From Caenorhabditis elegans (taxonomy: Eukaryota > Nematoda > Chromadorea > Rhabditida > Rhabditidae), in assembly GCF_000002985.6 (NCBI RefSeq), contig NC_003284.9:9858001-9922000 (forward strand): a stretch of 64,000 nucleotides of DNA, in the 5' to 3' direction. Of this stretch, positions 11,856 through 24,206 are shown one piece after another. Positions within the stretch are counted from its first letter, which is position 1. Every line of letters begins with the position of its first letter. The notes below the pieces were generated by a model. The model saw only the letters and a program-made list of their open reading frames with translations. It did not search any database and was not told the DNA's origin. A program made the translations under genes and the position numbers.

Positions 11856-12361
11856 ATGAATCCCCTATTCACTTCTGCTTTAGTTGTTTTAGTTTTATTC
11901 ACAAAAAGAACACATGCATGTGTTGCCACGTCACCAGGAACAGCTCCGACTACAGCAGCGCCAACCGGTGAGTACTAAAATTTAAAAATTTGTACACCCT
12001 CATGATTTCAGGCTGCCAAGCATGTACATTGGATTCTGTGCAGCAAATCATGATTAGTTTGGGAACGAAAGCTTTCACTAGTGACACTATCGATAACAGC
12101 GGAACATGTGCTATCAGAACATCGGTGTGTAACGGATTTTCTGCAGGCTCAGGTGTTTTGATTTCGGTGAGTATATTTGCATTGTTGTTGAAACAATGCT
12201 GAACACCTTGACTTCAGTATAATCGAGATGCAGCTGGTGTTGATGATGGTACCGATACAGTCACTTCAACTCTTGTTTGCAATGATGCCGGCCAATGGAC
12301 AAAAACACAAAATGGGGTAACAGCGGTGATCACTGCATTTGAATGCCAATCAACGCCTTAA
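11856..12361 (+). CDS. Secreted C6-domain protein, copy D
   Basis: Exons 11856-11967, 12012-12166 and 12218-12361 give 136 aa. A leader (MNPLFTSALVVLVLF...) precedes a short Thr/Ala/Pro linker and a C6 domain with six cysteines (GCQAC, TCAIRTSVC, LVC, FEC). Like copy C it lacks the intron within the domain, so the cluster consists of two structural pairs, A/B and C/D. All four lie on the same strand within 5.3 kb, as expected for tandem duplication. Function unknown; predicted secreted. Confidence 0.82.
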
Positions 12362-13007
12362 TTTATTCATCAAAATAATAATCATAAACTGAGTCTGCCA
12401 ATAATTTGAAAATTTACAATTAATTATTATATAGTCAAATATCAGTTAAAAACTCCTTTTATAAGCTCATAACTCTGATGATTGGGTAATAAATACCCTG
12501 ACGTAGTTGTTTCGTAGTTTTTTACCTGTTTTCAATTATTAAAACTAAGACATATAATCCTGATTTCATTCAAATTTGTTTTTGAAGTAGAAATCAATTA
12601 GCCAAAATTGTTGTGTAAAACACTCCAAACTGCAAACATACTTTATTACTTGTTTTCTGTATATCTTTCAAAATACTTTTTTATCTCATAATTATTTTGC
12701 TTAACTTTCGGTTGAATGAGGTTTCTTTTATTCGTTGATTTTTTCTACATGAAGTTATGTAATTCATTTTTATCTTACAATCTTAATAAAAAGCAACATT
12801 TTTCCAGTGTTGGAAAACATATTTATAGAAAAATTGACATGTAAATATAAAGTTTGGTTCCTGAAAAAGCATGATATAGCAATTGTTAAGTGATAGTGAT
12901 ATTGTTCATCCAAAAAACACGACCGGCAGCTTCACTGGGTTGCATTAGACGCGGAGAATTCTGAAAAGCATCTAGAATTTTGTGTAAGATGTTTCAGTTT
13001 CATGACA
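12362..13007. other. Intergenic DNA, nothing recognised
   Basis: AT-rich 3' flanks of two convergent genes. No coding exon, repeat or RNA gene was recognised. Confidence 0.5.
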
Positions 13008-14599
13008 CTAAGTGATAACCTCTTTAAATCGAACAGCACTTGTTTTCGGTGGTTGCTCGTCTTTCACAGTTTCCATTTCAACTACTTCTTCTTGAATTTC
13101 AGGCCCTTGCTTTTCAGGTTTTTTCTCGATTTGAGTTGATTTTTCTACATCATTGTTGTTCTTTTTATTCGCAAAAAGACGTGTTGCTTCATTTTTTGCG
13201 GAATGTTCACAAGCACACATACATTGCCCATTAACAATTGCACCTAAAAATATCATCATATTTTTTAATCTTATGACCTGAATGTATACCAGGGGTATCG
13301 AATGTCAGTTGCGCAGGAGTAACTTGCTCCTGAATCTTGGCGGATGTTGGTTCCTCGTCTAAACTGCTGCTCATTTCAATGACCATTGCAGGAATGTGTG
13401 GGCTTTTCGATTTAACACACTGCAGAATTCCAGCTTGTACATCATTATCGTATTGCTCTCGAACACCGCACAAACAAGATCGAAGCCGAGATTTGTCGTT
13501 CATTCGACAGACACTTTGTTGGCGTAAACTGAACATGCAAATTAATTTCTTCTTACTATTAGAAAAACCACTTACTTTTGTATGCAAGCTCTCAAAGCAT
13601 AATCCCGATTGTAGATCAACTGTATATATTCCGAATTCAAGTCTAGTGCTTGACGGTAACATGTAATTTCATCTTCATCCAGCATACACGATGATGTGAG
13701 ATTGTTCTTTTTTGGGTCAGAAGCTCTCGCGATTCTCGAAATCCCACTTCCGAATACACGAAGGGCAGTGTTCTAAAAATACTCAATCACATAAACCAGC
13801 AATGACATTCAAAACGAACCTGTGTTCTGCAAACTCCTAGTGTGTCTAGGCTTGGTCGAGTGACTGAAAGCTCAGGTAATCCCCAGAGACGGTCGGCAAG
13901 ATCAAATTGATAGATTGCACGGGCATATGCGGCATCTTCTAAACATGCTTATTGGTTTAACATGTAAAATTGAATATCCATATTCAATTTAAACATAAAG
14001 ATTAAAATTTCCTGTGAAAAATATATGAACCAGTTGCATAATACAGAAGAAAAATGTGGGAATATTGATTGTTCGTGGCTTTAGTGACCATATATTAACA
14101 GAAACTAGCCCATTTAAATTGTTACTTACCGTCAAGAATACTTGGTCCGAAAAAGTTTCTCTTCGGCACAAATGGGGATCTAACAAAACATTGATCAAGA
14201 GCACTCCGAAAGTTCATAGATTTCTCGGTGAAAAACTTTAGCAAACTGTTGTACTTGACCATTGGCGGCTGAGTAACTTTTCTTGTTTCTCCGTCATTTG
14301 ATGTTGATTCCTGTGGTGGCGAAATATGAGTTGCAGAAACTGATGCATCAAAGCATTCATCAAATATTTTCCGTTCTGTATGACAGGCCGGTCTTCTAAC
14401 GCAAGATTTGAAAGCACTCTCCTTATATTGAAGGATCTGCTCAGTATATTCAGCTGCAGACTTTGCACATTGTTGGATAAGATCAGCGCAGTAGAATTGA
14501 CCAGTTGTCTGAAATTGTGGAGTTGCTTTCTGTGGAAAAATGGATGTAACTAACCAGCTGCACGCAAGAGAAAAACAGAAGTAGAAGTAGATGTGTCAT
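13008..14599 (-). CDS. Secreted Cys-rich protein, 404 aa, family not recognised
   Basis: Six exons join in phase: 14555-14599, 14130-14508, 13820-13938, 13576-13772, 13290-13528 and 13008-13243. The first exon is a clean signal peptide (MTHLLLLLFFSCVQL) and ends in phase 0 at a GTTAGT donor. The mature protein carries about 18 cysteines in recurrent spacings (FYCADLIQQC, FKSCVRRPAC, SSC...ITC, RAC...SVC, SCLC, QCMCAC). It then ends in a low-complexity acidic/basic tail rich in Glu, Lys and Gln (last ~60 residues). The pattern recalls nematode extracellular Cys-rich proteins such as CPG4-type domains, but I cannot assign it. It lies 311 bases downstream of glo-1 on the same strand, too far for a tight operon. 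No membrane anchor was seen. Confidence 0.78.
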
Positions 14600-14807
14600 C
14601 GGAATGACAGACTTGGTATACTGTTGGATATTTGAATAGTCACGAAGTGTATACAACTGTATATCTTCCCTTTTTCTTCAATTTTCTTCTACGCCCCTCT
14701 TCAAAATCCGGTTTTAAAGAGTGCACTTTTACTAGAAGAGGTCGTTTTGAATAAACACAGTGTTGACGTAGAAATAATCTGAATCATACTGCAGTAATAC
14801 TTGAAAA

Positions 14808-14813
14808 TTTATT
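14808..14813 (-). terminator. Poly(A) signal of glo-1
   Basis: AATAAA on the minus strand about 100 bases past the glo-1 stop codon. It is the first good signal downstream and precedes the start of the Cys-rich gene by about 210 bases. Confidence 0.5.
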
Positions 14814-14909
14814 TCAGAGAACATGAGAGAAAAAAGTAATAAATAGAATAAAAGTAAGAACAAGGAGTTTGACACGAGTAACTTGAACAAGTTCAATGTT
14901 CACGGTCAT

Positions 14910-17900
14910 TTAGCAACATTTCGAGTCGTATCTAGAATGAGTGGTATTGTCATCAAGATTCACGTTGCCTTCACGATTCATGAAAGGGACATCATATTGA
15001 CCACCTTGTTCAGTGGAGATCACCTGAAAACATTAGTAATTTAAATGACTAAAAAAAGGTCTTCAAGGGAAAATACGAGTTTTTTAAAAATTCAATTATT
15101 GGTTTAAAGCACAAATTGAGTTAATTGAAGTTGATACTGGACAGAGTTTATAAAAATACTGGACCAAAATGAGAGGGATTTCATCGCTTTGTATTTATAC
15201 TTCGGAGATACATTAAGAATAGTGATTACATCGTTGAGGACAGATAAATTATTGATCCCAACTCAGCAATGCACATTGAAAATTACCTACAAATTGGCCA
15301 TCAAAGTTTAAGAAAACAATTGCAGAATATTTTATATTTGTGATCTGAATTTGCACACATGTTCACTCTCTTTGCATCAGTGATTTTTCTAGCTTTTGAA
15401 ATGTTTCAGAACATAACTACAAAATGGAGTTGACAACGTATTAAAGGTGGAGTAGCGCCAATGGGGAAATTGTTAAAAACCACTCCTTTGGTCCTAAAAT
15501 GACGAAATATCATGATAAAACTTTCCAAAAATTTTTTGAAAATTTTTTATTTACTGTCAAAAAGTGGCAATTACTCAGTTTTTGCCACTCATAATTTTGG
15601 AAGTCGACCAAAAAAAAATTTTTTTTCGACATTTTTTATGTTTTAATTTTGTTTAAATTATTTGTATTAGAGGATTGTAGGGGTCGAGACATGTGACATT
15701 TCTTTAAATTTCCTTAAATGCTCGTATTTTTCAAAATTTCGGCACTTTGCCAAAACTTTGACCGGAAATTATGAGAAAAGTTAGGAGTGAAGTTTTTTGG
15801 GAAATTCTGCTCCGCATGTTCGTTTTAATTTTAAAATAATCGTATCAAATTTTCGAATTAAGTTCAATTCACTAATTGCAAAAATATTTTACACACCGTA
15901 TTTGCCAAAAATTTGAACGCCTCCTCAATGCCAACACTTTCCTTTGCCGAAGTGCGGAACGATCCCACAAATCCGTTGTTTGTTTCTAAGTCATACAGTT
16001 TGTCGTCACCAAGTTTATTGTCGATATCACACTGTAAACAGACAACTCATATTCTTTTTTTTTTACCCTCTACTACCTTGTTTGCAAGTAAAATTGCTGG
16101 AACTGGCGATCCATCGGCCAGTGTCACTTTTTGATCCAAATCAGTCTTCCAGCGTAAAGCACCTTCGATAGTGCGTTCCCTTGTTGAATCCAAAACTATA
16201 ATAGCTGCATGTGCATCTTTGTAATAGACTCTGGTCATGACCCCATATCGGTCTTGGCCTGTAAATGAAATAATGTTTATTTATAGAGGACTCTAGAAAA
16301 AATTGTTCAGTATTCCCCGTGAAACATCAATCTCAAAGTTGTTGCCTTTGAAATTTGTATTTGCTTCTTTTATTTAGCACACTGTGATCAATGTGTAGGT
16401 AAAACTTGTGAACGATTTTGAGGTGAGAAAGAAACGCACAAGCTATGCGCGGAGAGTTTTTTCCGCTCCTCCTCCCCCCACCCGTTTCCTTCCAATTTCT
16501 TGCTGGTATACAAAACGTTGGCACAAACACACAGAGACAGACGCACAAGTATTCAGGAGCGTGCGCTTGCCACCTTCCAGCCGCGGACCGGATTCCGCAA
16601 CGTCGGCAACCTCTCATCCTTGCGCCGACGTACTTACTTTAGTATAATACATGAGCATCAAAAAGAGAGGGCAAAGAGACAAAAAACTACGTGGAAATCG
16701 AGGTTGAAGGGGAAAGGGGAGCAAAATGTGCACACAAATACCCAAGACAAGATCTTTTCCGTAGTCTGGCAGAGACTGCACGCACAACGAGCAGTTACCG
16801 GAACGTGTGTAATGCACAGTTCAATCCTTTCCCGATTCCTTATTTCTCAACAGTTTTGCACTTTTTTCAAAAAGAATACCTGTGTTGAACCAGATTCCGT
16901 AGGTTTGAAAAGCGCAAAGATTATTTTTAAAATTTTGAAGTTATGAGCTTCTTTTTCGAATAATCGTAACTGTTTGATAATTGCAATTTATCTCTAGAGT
17001 AATCATGATACAATAAGAGCAAAAAAAATTCTTGTTTTTCTTTGTTCCATTGTTACTTATGTTTTACCATCTTAAGATTGCAACTGATTGTTTCCACTTC
17101 TCCATATTATCATTTACTATATATAAAGCGCGTGTCCTTCTGTCCCTATGTAGTTTGATCTCTGATCAGAGCAACGAAATTTTGGGAAACCTTATGCTAA
17201 ATGCGCAGCAGACATCGATCGAGGTCCGCGATAGACACCGTATATCTAATGTGTTTTCTCAAAAAAGTCGGGGGCTGCGCCGTAGGTGCGGTCCACGGCT
17301 GGTAGGTAATATTTAGTTAATTATTCAGCATAAATTTGTTAATTACAACTGTACAGAACTACAGGCTAATTTGAAATATGTTGCAAAATAACTACAAAAC
17401 TGCCAGATTTTCAAAAATCGACAAAAATGAAAATGAAACCTGGACCATTTTTTTAACTAAAAATTACAATTAAAAACTTGTAGCACATCAATAATCAGTT
17501 TGGAAGTTAAGTTTAAAGTTTTCAAAATTGTATTGCCACAAATCACATCGCTCTGAAGCCCATCCGGTTTAACATTTCACAATCCTGTGCAACGCTAACC
17601 GAATTTGGGGGTGGAAGGAGGGTCAAAAACAAACTCCACACTAAAGGTGTCCACAAAATACAATGGAAACCTCCCGTTGCGAATTCGATTTGTTTTCCGC
17701 ACCTCATACATGAGCAACGATTCGATTTTCATTGGATTTTTCATTCTTTTTTTTTCATCCCAACTACATTTTTGTCGAAACTAAATATTTGCAAGAAATA
17801 GGGCATAGTTTCATTCATTCCTGCAATCTAATGATGCCGTTCGCGCAGTGTTTCTGCTTAACAATAGCATTAGGGCTAAAAGCCCACCCGGTGAAAACCA

Positions 17901-20900
17901 GAAACATTTTTTCCAATTTTTCCTGTGATAGCGCTGGTGGCGGCGTCTTTTCGACTTTTTGCTCACCGCTCGGTAGATCCCACCTCCCAAATTTTGCTGC
18001 ACATACCTACCCGCGTGGCAACTTACACAGCCGCCACTGGTAAACAATGTGTGCACATCGTCGCATACAAACAGGCGCGGAACGACGCGGGAAGAAAAGA
18101 CAGAGAGGTCGCTTATCAAAATCTTCCTCCCTCATTTTTTTCCATGAGCTCCCCCTTCAAGCTTGATTATTTGCATTTAGGTTAAAAGACAGCCGCCTTG
18201 ATTTGAGTCTTACCGTCTCTCCCTCTCTCTCTTTCTTTACCTCTCTTGTTCTATAATTTCTAAGTTTGAAGTGGTTACCGCCCCATTGCAATGGGGTCTA
18301 CTGGTTTTTTCGGTACATGTCGTGTTCTTCTTTTACACTCTTAAAACATTTTGACATTGATAATGTTAACGCATGAACTTGAGAGCCCTGAATTTCGGAG
18401 TTTCAAGTCTGGAAAAAAAAAGCCCACCCATAAAGCTTTAAACCCTTATTCATTAGATTCCTCATTTGCCTTAGCAATTGACATTGCCGTGAAGTATTGT
18501 AATTGTCTACAAATTATTTTTTTACGAATATTTCAGTCAACAATTATTTAACTTTGTTCTAAATTCGATCATAAATATTATTTGTTTCATATTATTATTT
18601 CTGACATGTTTTAGCTGAACTAAATCTTATATTTCTCTCAAAAATTCAGTACTTGCTATTAGAAACTGAAAAAATCAGAGTAAAAAAAACTGAAAATTTG
18701 TAGTTAATGTTCCATCATAAATGGAACTGTTTGTTTGTGAAAGTACTCGTGTAGAATACCTACTTCAAGAATGTAACAGTTTTTCACATTAAAAAACTCA
18801 AAGGTTTACTATTAGGATTAGTGTTTTTTTAAGCCTAACAACGCATCTCAATTTCACGTTTTGAATAAATTATCATTTTCAGAACAAATGAATGGTAAGC
18901 GTATTGAAAATATTTTTGGGCAGGTATACTACCGAAGTACCTGAAATTTATATAATCTACGTTAATCAATTCAAGCTTGAAACTCGAAAATATATCGTTT
19001 TGAGTTACTATATTTTATTGTTAGCATTTTTTTTAAGTTCACAAACTGATTTTCCCTAACTTACTGTATTTATCTATTACTCTGTACCATTTGAATGTTT
19101 GAAAAAATTGTCTTTATTTTTTTGCAACCTAGTGCTTTTCTCGCATACAAAAGGTTTGTTAATTCTTGTTTCCGAAAATGGAAGTGAGAGAAGACGGTGC
19201 TGTTGTTCTGCTGTTGTGTTGCATATTTTTGTTGATCTATCTCACCTACTGTGTTTGCTCGACGAGCTCTCACCCTTCCACCTTCTCTCGTCCCACACCT
19301 TGGCGGCTCTCTCACCATTTTTCTCTTTGCGAAACTGACCCCGTTTGCATTAATTATTCGTGTATATAGTTTCAACTTGAACAGTGTTATTTCAATTATA
19401 TTCATATAATTTTCAGCGTGGGAACCCGGGTGAACATCTTGTTTTATCAGTTGCCAAAAGCAAGTAAGATCCTGTAATATGAGCGCCCGCTCGGCATATT
19501 TGTGTCAAATACAGGTAAATAACACATAACTACTCACAGAATTTTCTGAAATTTTAGATTTGCAATGGGTTTCTAATTGCTGCTGGTTTATTAGCAGTAG
19601 GATTGGCGGGAAGTCAATTCTCAAAAGTTGGTTTAGATAACTATCGAGATATTGACTTTCGGTTACTGAACTTCATCCATGTAGTTACTGGATGCATTGG
19701 ATTTTACTCGTTGTGGAGGAATCATGGAAGTATTGTAACCAAGTCACTTTATTTAGTATCTTTTGTGATCGGATTTGCTACTGCCGTATTTTACGGATTC
19801 ACCACATATCGGGTAAGTGAAAAAGTACTAACATATAAAATAATTTAAAGTGATTCAGGTTGTAAAAGCCGGCGAAAACTTGAATCAACTTCAGTCAGCT
19901 GACGGATTCAATGAAGAATTTCAATCTGAGAACAGTAACTACGCTGGAAGAATTGTCATTTCAGCACTTATGATTGGTAAACACACATGTAGTTTTTTAC
20001 GCAAAACTTTATGTATTTTCAGCGTCCGGAGCCGTTGCTTCATTGTTCTCACTTTTCGCCATCTTTCTTCTCAGTAAAATTATTGTTGTCACTATTCCAG
20101 TATATCCATTACAATCAGTAAGATCACACTCACTAACCCAGCACCTAACATTAATTATTTCATACTAGATTTCGATGATTCAGAGAGAACAAGAACTTGC
20201 AATGAGCAGCGCAAAAAAGACATTGGCCTCAATTGGTTTGATTAAATTCATTCTTGCTTTTGGAATCCTCGGATTATGTGTATTCATTGAGTATGAACAC
20301 GAAAATGTACTGTTTTGTTTTTTTTTTGCTTTGTAGATGATTCATGTTACACCCTACAAACTACTGTTTAGGTTGCTGGGCAAGACAAATACATCAAAAT
20401 TGGGCTTGATCACATCTCCGCCATGTTGTGCATTGTTAGCGGTGCCATGGACATCTGGGCAACCAAAGGAAAGAATCAACAGAATTTAAACTTAAAGGTG
20501 AGCTGAAGATATAATCTGTGTATCCTGACTCTCAATGACCCCTAATATTTGCATAGGTTGCTCTCGCCGTAGCTGTCGTCGCAGCCACATGGTGTCTGAA
20601 GACAGTTGATAACAACGCCATGCCATTTTATAAAAATGACTTGAAATTTTACTACCAGGGTCGCGAGGTCGGAGGTAAGTGATACGTAAGAGGCACACGT
20701 AAAAGATATACACCGAAACTTGATATGTGTATGTTTTCAATTTCCACAAATTTTTGGACACCATGTCAACAGCATAAAACGTATACATCTAAACATAGAC
20801 TTTAGATCCATCAATCACCTCAACTGATGCTCCAAGATACATTTTGGTTGTGGCTCACGGAGTTCTTTTGGGATGCTTTGGAATTGCATTTTTCCTTTCC

Positions 20901-23900
20901 ACACTGTCAGCGGTTATCGTTGGAACATACCTACATCTTGACTTCCACTCAATGCATACTGAAGTGAACAAGAGCATCAAAATTCAAACAGGGTAGGATT
21001 CATATTGTGGAGATTTACCACACAACCGTTGGAAATTTCAGAGTCCTCAATGTTCTTCATGTTTTCTGGGGTGCATGTATGCTAGCTTTGTGTATTCTTG
21101 GACTTTTGGATACTTGGTGGAGAGGAGAATTCCTGGGAGCTGACCTTCTTTGGGTCTCGGTTCTTTTCATGACAACTGGATTGATGACTTCCAATAATTA
21201 CAGGTACGAAGTGGCAACTAAGATGACAAACGTATATTCACAAAAATTAATCCTTGTTGCTTATCTTAAAACAGAAACATTTTCTCAATTAAATTATTCA
21301 GCGTGATGATCACAACAAAATTCATCCTCTCCGTCGTCTGCCTTGGAATTTCAGTCGAAAAAATGTGTGCCTCTGCCAATCTTATCTATCAAATGGCTGC
21401 TTACCCCGCATACCGAAACGGAAACGACAGAACATTTGTGGCGCAGATCATACTGTATTCCATTCAAGCTGGTGTGAGTTTTTATCTTATAGCGTTTTCG
21501 AACAAATTAAAATAGTGTTAAAATAGTGATTATTTACAGATTTATCTTCTTGAAGCATTGACATCACTTGCTGGCTCCTATCTTTATGGAACTGAACTCA
21601 GAAAGCAGCCAAATCTGACATACCGACATTCAAATGGAGTTCATGGATTATTCTCATTGGGAACACTGTTTTATGCCGTGGTTATCACTGGAACCTACAT
21701 TGTGTTTGAACTTGGAAAATGGAGATACAATGAAATTCCAATCGAAGTGCCGTTCTTCAGACTTGGAAATGGGCCACTTGCTGGTGCAGTATTTATTGTT
21801 CAATTCCTCTGTATTCCGTTCCCAAGTCTCTTGGCATCTGCTTCAATCTTAAACATTATCATTGCTTCGATATCTTTGTTCACGGTATCTTCGGCAATTA
21901 CCAATGTTTACTATTTGGTGAGTTGTCAATATCTCAAGTCTAAAACCAATGAAAACCTGTTTCAGCAACGGTACTTGCAAGCATCTGACCTTTTGCCGAC
22001 GACTGAAACACAGCAAACAATCTATCAGGTTGCTATCATTCTCGCCGCCGGTGCAGCTCTCGCGTGTGTCATCTGCACTGTTTGCGCAATCATTTGCTCG
22101 CTAAGGTTTGAATATATTGATAATTTATATAACAAGAATAGGAAGGGATACGAACCGCATTCATATAGAACACGTGTGGCCAGAAAATTTAATACATCTA
22201 GAGAATAACAAAGTTCAGATCCTCTTACATTCTCCATCATCGGTCTACCTCACCAGATAGCACCGTTGTCGCTCCGCTTGGAGAAGAGCAGTTTGGAAGC
22301 GGAACTTTGAGAGTTGGAACACATATGAGGACACCTTCACGACCCTTCCACCCACAACAAAGCCCGGTAACTTTTTACTGAATTCTCGCATTGAAGATAT
22401 ATATTGCAGGCCGGAGGAGGCGTTCAGCCAATGGAAGAGCAATCAGTTTACTGGAGTGCTGACGAAAATCCATTTTATTATCATACTTCGAAACGATTTT
22501 ATGGAAAACCTTATCAAATTGAGTCTGGGTAAGAGGACAATGGAAATATATATTTTGTTGATTTGAAGAGCACTCCCTAAAATTTTGAGAAAAAAACATT
22601 GTTTAATCAGTTAGGATTGTAGAGAAGTACTCCTGGCGCAAACACGTAAGCGTAAACTTTCGTATTCCCTATTAGTACTTTTCCCTGTATAGGATTGCGT
22701 CTCAAATAGGATTGCACTCCTCCACTCTTACAAACTTTATTTGCAACATCTAGGGCAATAATTTGAGTATAAATTTTTATTTTTAGTCGTTTTCTTGATA
22801 ATGTTGACGTTGATGAAATGTTGACTTAAAATTCTTAACAAAATTGTGATGTTTATCACTCTTTCTATTCGAATATCACCTCAAACTACTAAAATAAAAC
22901 TAATTAATTTCAGATTTTATGGATATGCGCTAGCTGGAAGTGGAAGTGGGCAGCCTGGTCAAAGCCCCGCAAATGTTGGAGATGATCCAAATAGAATGGT
23001 ACAATCATCGGCGTCACAAACACAAATTGGACATGTCTTCAACAACTAATAACTCTATTTTTGCATTAAGCCAATCAACTTCACTAGAAACTGTTAGCTG
23101 CCTCAATATTGCCCTTTCCACATCGCTTCACACCTGTTTCCCTCTTCTTTGTCTGTTTTTTCCAGCCGCGCCGCCCCAAGTGCTCACTCCCTCAACTTTC
23201 AATCGATTAAGTTTGAACCCATATTCTTGTTTTGAAAAAGAATACCCAATAGGAAAATGGTGCTTTAACTTGTCAGCTCAATTTCTGAAACTGCGTCAAA
23301 AACACACATCTATTAGGAATGTGTTCAACCCCATTCGTATATATCCTCCTTTAAAGTAACATGACTTGTACGCCTAATCCCAGTAAATTTGCACCAAATT
23401 TAGAAACAAAAATCAACAAAGCCAAAAATTGTTTGTGTGTAAATATTTGAAAACAATCATTTTCTGTTCTATGTAAAAGTATAAATAAAAATTTTATTTT
23501 CGCTCACCTGAAATATCCCAGATTTGAAGATGAACAACTGTGTTCTCGTCGACAGGCAGGATTTTGAGAGCAAAGTCAACACCGATCTGAAAATAGATAA
23601 ATATCTTAAAATCTTAAAACATGATCCTGGGATAAGTTCTTCTGAGAAAACTTTCGTTAATAAACAGTTTTAGATCTTCTGAAGTAGGTGGAATTTAATT
23701 TTCTGACGATTCTTTTCAATTATATCAATAAGAATTCAGTGGCAGAAACCAATCCCGATAAGTAAAAGAAAATTTATTGAAACTTCGTACGTAAACGATT
23801 TTATTAATCCAATGACAACAAAACCATGAATTGTCAATTTTAAGCACAACTATTGAAAAGAAAAACTTGGTGTCTTAGTTTGCATTGACTTTGATTACCA

Positions 23901-24206
23901 GAATTAGTATCAGCCATCCCAACTATTCACAGATGAAGTTTTTTAATTGAAAACAACAAAGCAGTTGGAAACCATTCGTGAAATTAACATGTATGTATAG
24001 GCAAAAAATCTTGTCTCAAGATTTCGCAATAAAAATGTTTCAATTCGAATAAACTGACGTTAGGAAAATTGACTTACTGTCGTTTTGTAATTTGACGAAA
24101 ACACATTATGAACAAATCGACGAATAATAGATGTTTTACCGACACCTGGATCACCAATTACCAACACTTTGTAGGAAATTTTATCGTTATTTGTGAGTGC
24201 TGCCAT
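14910..24206 (-). CDS. glo-1: Rab32/38-like small GTPase GLO-1
   Basis: Five exons (24078-24206, 23508-23586, 16077-16258, 15897-16031, 14910-15023) give 212 aa. Nucleotide-binding motifs are complete: P-loop GDPGVGKTS (18-26), WDISGQD with the catalytic Gln71, LANKCD (127-132) and TSAK (157-160). The switch II sequence [16 protein letters not shown] is diagnostic of the Rab32/38 subfamily. The protein ends in CC, a geranylgeranylation site. GLO-1 (R07B1.12 from memory) is known from genetics to be needed for gut granules, intestinal lysosome-related organelles. Intron 2 is 7.25 kb and contains a complete gene on the opposite strand. The upstream region is shared with the divergent MRP gene. 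Confidence 0.92.
15441..15620. repeat. Solo arm of a TTAA-flanked palindromic repeat
   Basis: TTAAAGGTGGAGTAGCGCCAAT... continuing to an ATGACGAAATATCATGATAAAA block resembles the left arm of the element at 50041-50761 (AGGTGG, ACTACGCTCAGTGGGGAAATTG, then ATCATGATAAAA). No matching right arm was found nearby, so this looks like a truncated or diverged copy in intron 4 of glo-1. Confidence 0.5.
17110..17305. mobile_element. Possible short Helitron/NDNAX-like element
   Basis: This stretch begins with CTATATATAAAGCGCGTGTCC and ends in a GC-rich block (GGGGCTGCGCCGTAGGTGCGGTCC...CGGCTGG) that can form a small hairpin. It is unlike the AT-rich surroundings. I remember this start/end combination from non-autonomous C. 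elegans rolling-circle repeats, but that is recall, not a database match. It lies in the large glo-1 intron. Confidence 0.35.
18210..18250. repeat. CT-rich tract
   Basis: A pyrimidine run (CTCTCCCTCTCTCTCTTTC...) of about 40 bases on the plus strand, upstream of the nested membrane protein gene. Such tracts are common in nematode promoters; no specific function can be assigned. Confidence 0.6.
19479..23049 (+). CDS. Multi-pass membrane protein with repeated ~4-helix units, nested in a glo-1 intron
   Basis: Fifteen exons join without frame conflict into 775 aa: 19479-19514, 19558-19812, 19859-19976, 20023-20117, 20169-20306, 20372-20497, 20557-20674, 20806-20992, 21042-21203, 21302-21473, 21540-21917, 21966-22105, 22219-22366, 22410-22528 and 22914-23049. 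Residues ~13-642 are dominated by hydrophobic helices. A motif of the form LN-x-x-H-x-x-x-G opens units at ~49 (LNFIHVVTG), ~226 (LDHISAMLC), ~359 (LNVLHVFWG) and ~502 ([10 protein letters not shown]), suggesting four repeats of a tetraspan-like module. The last ~135 residues are hydrophilic, rich in Ser, Gly, Pro and Gln, probably cytosolic. I do not recognise the family. The whole gene lies inside glo-1 intron 2 on the opposite strand. Confidence 0.85.

Noticed and set aside
18780..18870. Possible third hAT MITE fragment (TTAGGATTAG...TTAAGCCTAACA)
   Set aside because: Only the inner palindrome is loosely similar; neither terminus nor the CCCCGCCATTTT block is present.
22106..22208. Read-through extension of the nested membrane protein exon 12 to a stop at 22208
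   Set aside because: A GGTTTG donor at 22106 spliced to the acceptor ending at 22218 gives three further in-frame coding exons with compatible phases, so the spliced form is preferred; the read-through could be a minor isoform.
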